Shown here in pieces: positions 46,161 to 56,090 of a stretch of 64,000 bases of DNA. Location of the stretch: the NCBI GenBank assembly GCA_951213105.1, contig OX578144.1, positions 85,449,015 to 85,513,014 of the forward strand, written 5' to 3'. This stretch comes from Amaurobius ferox. Lineage: Eukaryota > Arthropoda > Arachnida > Araneae > Amaurobiidae. The notes below the pieces were generated by a model. The model did not search any database, had not been told where the DNA came from, and saw nothing but the letters and a program-made list of their open reading frames with translations. Every line of letters starts with the position of its first letter. The first letter of the stretch is position 1. The translations under genes and the position numbers were made by a program.

Positions 46161-48162
46161 GACAAATAAGGACAAGAGATAGGACAAGTGAAAACCACAA
46201 CTGTAAAATTATTAACCTAACTGTACGAAACCTAAACTGTAAAATTATTAAAATACCGCTAATTTCACTGAAAGCAGCAGATAAGAAAAAATTTAAAATA
46301 TTGACCGGTTTCGAAGGACAAAATAGTCTTCGTCGTCAGGATATGAAAGAAGGACAACCTTCAGTCGTCAGAAAACGATCGGAGATTGATACAGGGACAA
46401 CAAACGTGTCAGAAGCAGGGACGGCAAACGTGGCAGAAGCAGAGACACGGCAAATGTAGCAGAAGCAGGGAAAGGATGTTGCTAACGGTTAAAGAAAAGA
46501 AAACGACTGACGGTTGTGCGTCTTGGGTGGTGACGAGTGAAGGTTGAACTTCTTGTGAGTCCTCATGAAGAAGGAGGTTTTTTATTTTGAAACCTGTGGA
46601 TACTTTTAATTTTTTATTATATTCTACTTCTAACGAAGTTATCGGAATTTTATGCTTTAGCAGCAGTTTGATTTGTACGTATAAAATTATTATCTGTGAC
46701 AATAACATTTTAGTTTCCACTCATATAGACTTTCTAATTTTCTATTTTGTAATTTTATATCAATTACAATACTTTTACTAGAAAATAAAATTATATCAGA
46801 AAAAAGCAGAACTAAAATGACACTGATGTTTTGCTCCAATTAGCAGTTGTATAATTTAATGAACTCACCTTCTAATATTTTTTGTCATAACAAATATGCA
46901 TTATTCATGCTATGGTAATAAGCAATCTAAATACATGCATGTAGACGAGGAAGAAAACACACTCCGCAGAATATTACAAAAATGTTATAAGCACTGTTCA
47001 CAAAGCGTTTCATATAGCATATTTTCAATTCCACGAAAAAATAATGAGAAACAACATATATTACTTGTTTTACGACTTCTGTTTAAGAAAGCGTATGTTT
47101 AAGTTATAGTTTTATTTCGCGTAATTCATTGTATTTCGTTTTATCATATAAAAAAAGTAATTTTATTTATGCGTGGATTTGTAATTACGTTGAAAGCATA
47201 TGTTGCGCTGCAAATTGGTATTCTAATGCTACCATATAATGAATCCATATTTTGTGATACACGGGATGTAAATAGTTGTACTAGCTTTTGCTTGATATGT
47301 TATGGTAATTCAAGTCCAGTGTAATATTGTTCCTGCTGAAAAATTAAGTTATTTATTTTCAATATGTAGAACTGCTAATATTTGTGCTATATTATACATA
47401 ACTGAATACAATTTGAAAAGTACGTGATATATGTAGTTATTTTCTCATTTAATAATTTTATTAAGAGGGTTGAAGTTATTTTAACTATTGTTAACTTGTT
47501 GAATACTTGACCCAAATAACAATTATTATATCTTTTGAAAGATAAAGAAAGTAAAGTAGTGACTTGTTAATTACTCCATTTTATTTAGGGCCTGGTAAAA
47601 TTTCCAGAATAAATAATTAATCATTTTCCTTTTTTGTTTATATTTGTTCCATTTTATAAACTTTAGAATCCTTGTGTGTCGTTTTTGACCTATTTTGCTT
47701 CTTATCCCAACTCGTTTAATCTCATTCAGACTTGTCTCGTCTTGTTAAAACACTTTTGTTACGGATTGCGCATTCCAATCTTGTGTGTAAGTTGTATGTT
47801 TCGGATTCGCTGGACTTCTCTTTATTTTGCTTTCAAATTGGTTCTCTCAAGTGGACTCTTAATCCTCAACATGGGTATATATGCCAATGTCTCTTCCATT
47901 CTTGCCCATTTTTGAATTCCATTTTTGCCCAGAACTGCAGCATACCCTCCTCCCGCCCCTAAATGCTTAAAATATGCTAACGGACACCAAATCTGAGAAT
48001 GGAAAAAATTGGGCGACACCCCGACCACGTCTCCCAATTGGCTGATCTCTCAATCCACACAACTAAAGTCATAAGGTCAGGATCATCAAGTCACAGACGG
48101 AAGATAGAAGCGTTAACAGTCAGATGCTTCACGAACTACAGACTTCGTGCCCATTTCTTTTT
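46161..48162. other. intergenic DNA, no gene recognised
   Basis: Contains the hammerhead-like motif at 46300-46345. The 103-codon minus ORF (46409-46720) and overlapping ORFs at 47676-48037 on both strands match no family I know. 46380-46480 repeats an AGAAGCAGGGACGGCAAACG-like unit about three times. Confidence 0.35.
46300..46345 (-). ncRNA. hammerhead-ribozyme-like motif
   Basis: On the minus strand from 46339 to 46308: CTGACGACGAAGACTATTTT then GTCCTTCGAAAC. Stem II pairs are GAAG/CTTC, and AC/GT across a bulged C. After GAA, ACCGGT could only form a very short stem III, then GTC gives a consensus cleavage triplet. Flanking ATAT and ATAT can pair as stem I with one mismatch. It may mark a Penelope-like tail. 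Activity is not shown. Confidence 0.45.
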
Positions 48163-49472
48163 TAACACTTTACAACAAAGTTGAAAAGTGTTTATGACTT
48201 TGTTCATTCTGTCTGTCTGTCTGTCTGTCTGTCTGTCCGTTAGCACGATAACTGCCGTAAAAACGACTTAATCAAAATGAAATTTTAGTATGTTGTTCAG
48301 ACGGTCTATAGGACCTATGGGAATATAAATGAATAATATCACCCAATTAGTTTTGGATTGAACCCGGGTTGAAAAAATGGAATACATTGAGCCCTATGGG
48401 ACCTAATTTTTCAAGCATTTTTTAAGCGGATTTAAAATTCACAAATTGCTTCGAAAATTTTAGGCAATATTCAAATTGCTCCATAAAATATATAAAAAAA
48501 ATTTCAGCGAAATATATTTAGTTGTTTTTTAAATAAAAATTTAAATAATAATAACACCTCTTATATTAAGCGATCACGTGTCCATGATATGAAACGATCA
48601 CATGACCCACTTCAAAATGATATATGGCATCCATCTTGTGTCAAAATTGTGATTTTTAAAGTTCTTTTTAATTCATATTAAGTGTTGTATCCGTCCTAAA
48701 ATTACTTTATTTTTGCCTAAATTCTGTGCATCTACATACTGAAACAACGCAATGACAATATATTTCAGTTTAAATGCTCTTCCAAATAAGATTATTTATA
48801 CTATTAAGCCTATTTTTCACCTATGTAAAATGTAAACAGCAAAATATGTAGAATGAGTTGTATTAGAATCGCTGTAATTCTTTAACACAAAATCATTTAG
48901 TCCATAGAGTCTGCTTAGCTGATATGAATTCATTGATTTTAGAAAGAGAAGGACGATATTTTTCGATGAAGTTTTACGCATTGAGTTTACTTACTTGCAG
49001 CTCAATGGTCTTAATTTTTAAATAAAATAAATTATTATAGTATTGTGATGAATGACATGAATGGGGGAATTATTTATGAATGAAATGTTGCTTTTATAGA
49101 GAGAGCCAGGCGTGTTATTTTTTTATGACGTCATTTGAATGGATTTCAGTTGTTTTCGATGAAGTTTTCAAATATAATAAATTATCGTAGTATTATGATA
49201 ATTCTAAACTTATTACCGAGGAATGTATAACATTTTAGAGATGTTTAAACCAGGCAATTTATACTTTAATGCCGTCATTTGAATGAAGTTAATTTTTTTC
49301 GATGAAGGTTTAAGGTTTCAAATATAATAAATTAATGTAGTATTGTGATAAGTTTTAAAATAGTACCGAGGAATGTATTGGATTTTAGACATGTTTAAAT
49401 AAAATTGCATTGAAGTTGGAAAGTGTTTCATAATCAATGCTTTAAGCATGATTGATCTTTCTTGTCTTAATT
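48163..49472 (+). mobile_element. family B repeat, copy B4
   Basis: Full-length copy: AACACTTTACAACAAAGTTG, AAAAGTGTTTATGACTTTG, a (CTGT)n array at 48210-48237, TTAGCACGATAACTGCCGTA, GATCACGTGTCCATGATATG. It ends GTTGGAAAGTGTTTCATAAT, CAATGCTTTAAGCATGATTG, ATCTTTCTTG. It is collinear with B1 throughout. Confidence 0.7.
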
Positions 49473-49489
49473 TACAGTGTGTTAGTTCC

Positions 49490-49620
49490 CTAGCACTGAC
49501 AAAGGAGGTCCAGCGTATCCTGCAGACAACTGTATGATACATTGTTATTCTGTTTGTGCCCAAATGAGTTGTTCAAGTTTCGTTCATCCTTTAAGCAAAA
49601 TATATTTGATACATCTTAGG
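49490..49620 (+). mobile_element. Penelope-type tail module with hammerhead-like remnant (module 4)
   Basis: GCACTGACAAAGGAGGTCCA then GCGTATCCTGCAGACAACTG (49494-49530) aligns with modules 1-3. The core CTGANGA has become CTGACAA and GAAAC has become CAGAC, so this copy looks inactive. TTTGTGCCC, GAGTTGTTCAAGTTTCGTTC and ATCCTTTAAGCAAAA follow as in the other modules. It lies 150 bp upstream of the Naiad-type ORF. Whether it belongs to that element or to an older one is undecided. Confidence 0.45.
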
Positions 49621-49696
49621 GCGCCGGATAGAGTAAATAAAACTATATAATTTCGAATATCAGTAATTTACGCACGTGTTCCGACTGGCAGCAAGC

Positions 49697-49700
<4 letters not shown>

Positions 49701-49756
<56 letters not shown>
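49701..49756. repeat. (TA)28 microsatellite flanked by a duplicated 9-mer
   Basis: 28 uninterrupted TA units. CGACTGGCA occurs on each side, at 49682-49690 and 49758-49766. Translation of the array gives an IYIYIY tract that artificially extends the downstream reading frame. Confidence 0.9.
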
Positions 49757-49757
<1 letters not shown>

Positions 49758-49771
49758 CGACTGGCAACTGG

Positions 49772-52480
49772 ATGCTCTCTAACATCCAAGCTCGGTATTC
49801 GAGAACTTGTTGGGGTTCTCCTAGATCGTTATCCAGCTACCAACAATATCCTTTATCCTCTATGACTATTCCATCTTCATTCGGTACTTCCAGCCAGTAT
49901 TCCTTGTTCACTTCATATAACTTTCAATCGTACAGCCATGCATCACTAAATAACACACTTAAATTTAAATCTTGTAAATCTAATAGATGTAAAACTTGTC
50001 CGTTTGCTAATAGTAATCAGATCAATTGTAACAATAATCTTGTCTTCTGTAAAACATATAATTGTATCTACCAAATTGTATGTAAAAAATGTAATATGTC
50101 ATATATAGGTCAAACCAGCAACCCTCTGCATCTCCGAATTAACGTACACAGGAATCACATAAAATTTTTTTCAAATAATGCAACTTCCTTTAATGAATCA
50201 AAATTTGAATACGAACATTTTTCTAAACATGGGTTCGACAACATTGAAATTAGTATTCTGTGTATTCAAAAAAATTACTATGACAGATTGTTTCTTGAAA
50301 ATGAATTCATTTGTGCACATAAAACTATTTTTCCATATGGACTCAATCAAATATTTAATCATCATAATATAGTTAAAAAGTCCTTTAATTCTCCTAATGA
50401 AGACCATAATATTTATAATTCCTTCAACAATCATAAAAGTAAATCAAAAAGAACTAAAAGAGCAAGTAAATATAATAAAAAATTGCCATCATTATCTGAA
50501 CTAAAAAATGCCATCCTTCAGCAACATGCAAATTTTAAAATTACTTTTGATTGGAAACAATGTAAAAACTGGATTTTCGCAATTAAAAAACAGCAATTAA
50601 ATATGGTATATAACCTTTTTCTAAGTACTGCATTTGATAACGTTCATTTTAAACATTTATTCTATGATTTGCTCATTACCAGAAGTAAAAATCTTAATGG
50701 TTATTTATATGTCACAGACGTAAACTTTAATGACGAATCAAAACAAAATACTAAAATAAACGAATATTGTAGTTTGAATTTTACTAATTCTGTCTTAAAT
50801 AATCTGAAGATAAATAATTTTTTAAAATCGGTTTCCAATTACTTTCCAGTCAAACATGTAAATCCTAAAATTGCTTATAAATATGATAAACCGCTAGGAC
50901 GTTATATTTTCAACTATAATCAAATTGCCAAATCAGTAGATATTAATCAAAACTATGAATTGGATAAAGAGTCATATTGCCACTGTCATTTAGAAAAATA
51001 CAAAGACTTCGTAGATAAACACCATGGGCATGTTATAACGGTAAATCTAAATATTATTAATTATGATGCACTAAGATCACTGATGTTACTGGGTACTAAG
51101 TACCGTCTATCTACTAAATTTAAACATAAATTAATTTGTAAAGGTTTATTTCTTGACTTAAATAAATTGATCTATAAAATCAGTTATAAATATCAAATCC
51201 CTGTAGAAGCCTTTAAACCCTGGAGAGTCTTAATAGAGCAATACTTAAATCATTATATATATAATCAGAAAATTAATAATTCATATAAACTTAATTCAAT
51301 TAAAAATGATATTAAAGAAATACAAAATGATTTTGTCATTACATATGTCGATAAAGCATGTGGAAACTACTCAATTATATGTAAATATTATTATAAAAAT
51401 ACCCTTCAGTCACACTTACTTAATAATCAAATCTATAATTTACATAAAACTAACCTTAAAATCTTATACAATAGAATATCAGCCAAATATAAGCAAATCC
51501 ATCTAAAAAATAGTTGTAATAACATTCCATATATTGTTTTAGTACCCAAGTTTCATAAATCCCCTGTTGCTTTTCGAACCATTACCAGTGGGCATAATTC
51601 TTACATTACTAATGCTGGAAAATTATTATTAAAGATATTACATGAAATATCCTTGTCAGATGAAATCTCAAATAATTGTCATATTGTAAAAAACAGTTTT
51701 GAATTAGTTAAGAAATTGAAAACTCTTACAAATATTCGTAGTATTTATACCTTTGATTTCAAAGATTTGTTTAATAATATTAATATAGATGATCTGTATA
51801 AAGTTATATTAGGAATTTTTGAAAAATATAATATCAACCTAAAATATTCAAATTTTCTATTTAAAAAATTACTTAACTTCACTCTTTATGAGAATTATAT
51901 TCAACATGGTGGTACTTTTTTTAAACAACAGGTTGGTATCCCACAAGGGGGGTGTGCCTCATCATTGTTAGCTAATCTGTATTTATTCTTCTATGAAAAA
52001 AACATTAATCCAAGCTTGCATAATATGCACATGTTTAGATATTTAGATGACATTTTATGTGTATCCCCAAATAATAATATCCCTTTAGTATTAAACTTTT
52101 ATCCAAAAAATTTACAATTAAATGCAAGTAATAATGACACAAATGTTGCAAACTTTTTAGATTTAAATTTAAATTTACAAAATTGTAATATGGTTATAAA
52201 CTTGTATGATAAAAGACAGGATTTTAAATTTAATACATCAAAAATTCAACATTTTGACTCTTGTTTGCATATATCTGTATTTAGAAATATTATAATAAGC
52301 CAGGCTCTTAGAATCAATAAAATTTGTGATGAAGATTATAAATTAGCGCACTTTATAGAATTATTGAGTACAGCGACTAATAATGCATATCCCCCCAAGT
52401 TTGTTATTAAAATTATCAACTCAGTGTATCAAATTTCACTCGATAACATCCTAGAAAACATTCCCAATTATAGTGACTAA
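49772..52480 (+). CDS. Naiad-type PLE protein: N-terminal GIY-YIG endonuclease plus reverse transcriptase
   Basis: Intact ORF. The open frame runs from a GTG at 49676 through the TA array; residue numbers below count from there. The first in-frame ATG is M33 (49772) and the next is M63 (49862); I chose M33, and M63 is also possible. Domains in order: a Cys cluster C100-x4-C105-x2-C108; a GIY-YIG nuclease with CIYQIVC (130-136), CKKC (136-139), YIGQT (143-147), conserved R154, E208/E210 and PYGLN (220-224); a Cys/His cluster C435-x-C437...H449/H450-x-H452; then RT blocks PKFHKSPVAFRTI, FDFKDLFNNI (D694), GIPQGG (754-759), RYLDDIL (YLDD 789-792) and FLDLNLNL. No nuclease follows the RT. Known: canonical Penelope proteins have GIY-YIG at the C-terminus, whereas Naiad/Chlamys elements have it N-terminal with a CCHH motif before the RT. 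Inference: an active or recently active element that nicks its target and reverse-transcribes its own RNA. Codon use is strongly A/T-ending. Confidence 0.85.
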   Translation: MLSNIQARYSRTCWGSPRSLSSYQQYPLSSMTIPSSFGTSSQYSLFTSYNFQSYSHASLNNTLKFKSCKSNRCKTCPFANSNQINCNNNLVFCKTYNCIYQIVCKKCNMSYIGQTSNPLHLRINVHRNHIKFFSNNATSFNESKFEYEHFSKHGFDNIEISILCIQKNYYDRLFLENEFICAHKTIFPYGLNQIFNHHNIVKKSFNSPNEDHNIYNSFNNHKSKSKRTKRASKYNKKLPSLSELKNAILQQHANFKITFDWKQCKNWIFAIKKQQLNMVYNLFLSTAFDNVHFKHLFYDLLITRSKNLNGYLYVTDVNFNDESKQNTKINEYCSLNFTNSVLNNLKINNFLKSVSNYFPVKHVNPKIAYKYDKPLGRYIFNYNQIAKSVDINQNYELDKESYCHCHLEKYKDFVDKHHGHVITVNLNIINYDALRSLMLLGTKYRLSTKFKHKLICKGLFLDLNKLIYKISYKYQIPVEAFKPWRVLIEQYLNHYIYNQKINNSYKLNSIKNDIKEIQNDFVITYVDKACGNYSIICKYYYKNTLQSHLLNNQIYNLHKTNLKILYNRISAKYKQIHLKNSCNNIPYIVLVPKFHKSPVAFRTITSGHNSYITNAGKLLLKILHEISLSDEISNNCHIVKNSFELVKKLKTLTNIRSIYTFDFKDLFNNINIDDLYKVILGIFEKYNINLKYSNFLFKKLLNFTLYENYIQHGGTFFKQQVGIPQGGCASSLLANLYLFFYEKNINPSLHNMHMFRYLDDILCVSPNNNIPLVLNFYPKNLQLNASNNDTNVANFLDLNLNLQNCNMVINLYDKRQDFKFNTSKIQHFDSCLHISVFRNIIISQALRINKICDEDYKLAHFIELLSTATNNAYPPKFVIKIINSVYQISLDNILENIPNYSD

Positions 52481-52492
52481 CATACAGTAGGG

Positions 52493-52521
52493 AAAAAAAA
52501 AAAAAAAAAAAAAAAAAAAAA
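52493..52521 (+). repeat. A29 tract, likely retroelement tail
   Basis: 29 consecutive A bases beginning 12 bases after the TAA stop of the Naiad-type ORF. This suggests the mobilised RNA ended in poly(A), or that the element carries an encoded A-tail. Confidence 0.7.
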
Positions 52522-55500
52522 CGACGCTAGCGCTCTAAAGTTTATATATTTGGTTTTTAATGAAAAATTACGTATTGAATAATTAGTTATCTATCTTTAT
52601 TGAAGATTTTTGAAATCAATAGTACTCCAGGATTCACTGATTATAATATTCAACCCAAGTTATTTTCCAAAATCACCACAAAAACATCCGATTCGAGTTG
52701 AAGGATGCTTGAAAACTTTTCTTCAAGAATTCGAATTCAAGTTTTCGTTCCCGTCACAATACTTATCTTATACACTATACTATCTGTAAGATAAGGGAAA
52801 AATCCGAATTTTGAATTCTTAAAACACAGACGTGTACAAAATCAATTTAAACTCGCATCGCGTAACATTGCTATCGGAGCAATGAACAATATAATGTAAA
52901 TTCGTGTTCAATTTATTAATAACCCAACACCAATAAATATTGATATTTCGCCAAATTTGTCGCTAAGGTCAAACGACCCTGCTCTACCCACAATGCAATA
53001 GGATAACCGTGAATGCTGTTTCCCAGTTAAGATAAATTATTTGTAAGACTATAATGCATGCTAGAAAAGTTGAAATTTTAGATTAGTGTTCCGTGACTGT
53101 TTCATGCCCAAACTGCGCATGCGTACAAAACATAAAGGTCTTCGCGGATAATTTGCGTTTACTTCTATATATAAACTTAATTGAAAAGGGTAAATAGAAA
53201 ACCGAAATTATATTTCGTGTTACATGACTATATCTTTCGAAATTGCGATTAATAAAATCCAAATATTTTTTGTATTTAAAAGAAAATAGATATGCTTTAG
53301 GAAAAAAAACCATGTTTTAGACAAAATGGACTTCAAAATGTGGAGAACGTCACAGTCAGAACTATGCACCTTTAACCCTCTTGACTGTTTATTACTTATC
53401 GGTGTATGATTATTAAATGTACCTATCTCTTATAATTATGAGCAATTCTAGTTCAAACAAAGCCATAAGGCATGTACTTCAACTGCTTAAGGGAATTTCG
53501 GGGAGCTTGCGTGGGATGAATAATTAATCTCTAAAAGTAGGAAGTTATTTGAAGATCTCATCAATCATTTTCAGTCATTAGTCATGGTCAACGAATAAGG
53601 GTGCACAAGCACATATAATGCTTCATTTGTTAACAATACTTTGAAGGAAGAGATGACTTCGTTAATTTCATACAGAGAAATATCGTTTCAGTTTGTATAG
53701 TGCTATAATTTCTAAAGCATTAGCAGTAGGAATAGATATCTAAACTTATTATTAGATTTAGTTTTAAATAACTTCTGGATTTTATATTTAATCTATTTCT
53801 ATATAAAATATAGTGCAATCTGTCTAAGCTCAAATCGCGTGAAAGATAAATTATTGTTCGCTGTAAGCATAGTTCAGCAATAAAAAAGCTTGCCATATTT
53901 ATTTTCCTTACGATTCACAATGTACATGCAAAAAGAATGTATTGTAATGAAGGCTAGTATCCTAATAGTATTTTAGTGAATTTACACATCTGGAAACATG
54001 GCTACGCATAGGGAGGAATGGATAGCACTCGAGTGTGAGTGAGGGAATACAAAAGTGGCCGCAAAGCTTGGCGCAAAAATTTCCTTTATATTGCGGTTTG
54101 GAAAGATATGAAAGCTTCCCAAAGATGGGAAATCTAAATGGTCGACATGTGATTCTTTTCAGTATATTTCGGGTTTTTTTGCTGACATGGGAAAATCATG
54201 AAAAATTAAGTATCTAAATTAATTAAATAGTAATAACAATATTGAACCAAACAACGTATAACCATTGTTCAGGAATTTTCCCGAATTATTCACCAAATAT
54301 TAAATATTTTACTTTCTCAACAGGAAGCATGATGCAATTTAATATTTTTATATTTTATCGGTATCTATACAATACGCCATTAAAACTTGATTGAGTATTT
54401 TCGAATCAAGAGAAAAACTTTAATGTTTGCTTCTCGTTTTTAATAAAATCAAAATTTATTTGTTTGTAGTAAAATTTACGATATGAACATGTGTTTTACA
54501 TGTGTGTTCCACTTTTATGCAGCTGGTTTATTATTAATTTGAGACCTACTAGGTAAGTTTAGGTCTGTTAACAAAGAACTCAGACGAGTGACGCCATTGT
54601 TGACAGTTTTCTGGGAGAGGTTTGCGTCCCATAAATTGATGACATAATCAGCTGGAAAAATCTACTATGGCGGCATGTTGCACAAATGATGCTTCCGCGT
54701 GAAATCAGCACAAGCTATATAAGCAACACCAAAAAGGGAAAGCCAATCAGCATGCACCTCAAAATCGCAATAAAAGCAAGGCAGATGAGAATAGGGGTAA
54801 GCGTGGTTCATCGAAACAAGTTTCAATTAAATACATTTTGGTGTGAGAGAGATACTGACTGGAATTCCCCAGAGATGGTGACAGGGAGTGGAGTGATGTA
54901 CGCACATAAAAAGACAACAACCATATAAATGTTGATGTGACACATAAAAGAGGATCTCTTAAATAAGGGAGAGTAATAAAATACTTACTAGCACATTAAC
55001 TTCCCCAAGCCTGAACCTGTGAACTAATTGCATTGGTGTTGTGGTAGCGAGGACCACACGACAACTCAAAAGTGGTAACGACAACTCAATTTGTGGTAAC
55101 GGTCACTACCACCTGTAAATAGCATAGTGGTTCGAAACAAAAACCCAGGAGTACATTACGTTGCAGGCAATATTTCCCAGTCTGGAAGAATTAGATTCCA
55201 GATGATAACAAGCAAGAGAGAAAAATGAAGGAATGCGAGAATAAAGACACATGATTTTAGTCAAGCAAATAAAATATCTATTTATTAAAATTAAACCATT
55301 AAATCTTTCTCAATCAAAAAGTATTATTACTCATATTATTTCCAAATCAAAACTTTCACAATTTACTTAGTTATTCAATTTTCTCAATACTTCAAATAAC
55401 AAAAACAATTAAATTATTTCAACATTGAAGTTATGTTTAATTTGCATATTCCATTGTGCCTGTATTTTTCAATTAGCAAATTTTTCCTTCACTCGGAAAT

Positions 55501-56078
55501 TAAGTTTGGTAATTATGATACTAGGTTACCTCAGACTTGAGCAAAACAATAAGAACCGGTAGATTTTCCCAAAAAAGTTCATGGAGCGGTTCAGGTCAGA
55601 AAGTTCGTTTATCATTTCCTTCAATAAATTAATTTACATCCCCAGGTAGTCATCAAGTTGATAATCCGAAAAGAAATCCTTCATAGCACACCGGTTTTTA
55701 GATTCCGTCCAACTCCGGGAACTTTCGATTCAAGGGAGTTCCTAAAACAAAAAGAGAAATTTAGAAAAATGGTCTAAAGAGTTGAATTTTGCAGAAACAG
55801 GACTTGCTTCATCTTCAGGGAATAGTTTCCTATCCGAAACAAATATTCCACCGACGAGAAATTAGCCATTTTGACCAAAGCTTTGCCCTAATCTTAAGAC
55901 AAACTTTCCGCACGTCTTCACCCAGCTAGGGCCGTCCAAGAAGAGCTCACGAGAGCGCAAACACAAATCCAAAGTTCTCCAAAAATGCCGCTTCCTGATT
56001 GGCAGGCAGAGGCGCGTCGCAACAGAAGTTTCTCCTGAGAGACACTACGTCACTCCAGACAGAGACTGTGATCTTCTC
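52522..56078. other. intergenic DNA, no gene recognised
   Basis: No supported gene. At 52735-52800 (minus), ATAAGTATTGTGACGGGAAC then GAAAACTTGAATTCGAATTC is the start of a family C-like element without its body. The 80-codon ORF at 54686-54928 matches nothing I know. GTGGTAACG repeats around 55070-55100. Near 55920-56050 the composition becomes less AT-rich just upstream of the LINE. Confidence 0.35.
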
Positions 56079-56090
56079 AATATCAACTGC
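56079..56090 (+). repeat. LINE target-site duplication, left (12 bp)
   Basis: AATATCAACTGC, identical to 58589-58600. It defines the 5' truncation point of the Jockey element. Confidence 0.8.

Larger units (their letters stand above)
49757..52521 (+). mobile_element. Penelope-like retroelement, Naiad-type (permuted)
   Basis: About 2.77 kb from the end of the (TA)n array to the end of an A29 tail. It carries one long intact ORF and almost no 3' untranslated sequence, since the A-tract begins 12 bases after the stop codon. No long direct repeats (pseudo-LTRs) are visible around it, and I could not identify a target-site duplication. The true 5' end may lie upstream of the TA array. Confidence 0.75.

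Noticed and set aside
47676..48037. Overlapping ORFs on both strands, possible exon
   Set aside because: Three mutually overlapping frames of similar length, none with a known motif; no evidence to choose one.
49676..49771. Extended N-terminus of the Naiad ORF with an IYIYIY tract
   Set aside because: It is translation of the (TA)28 array from a GTG codon; the first ATG follows the array at 49772.
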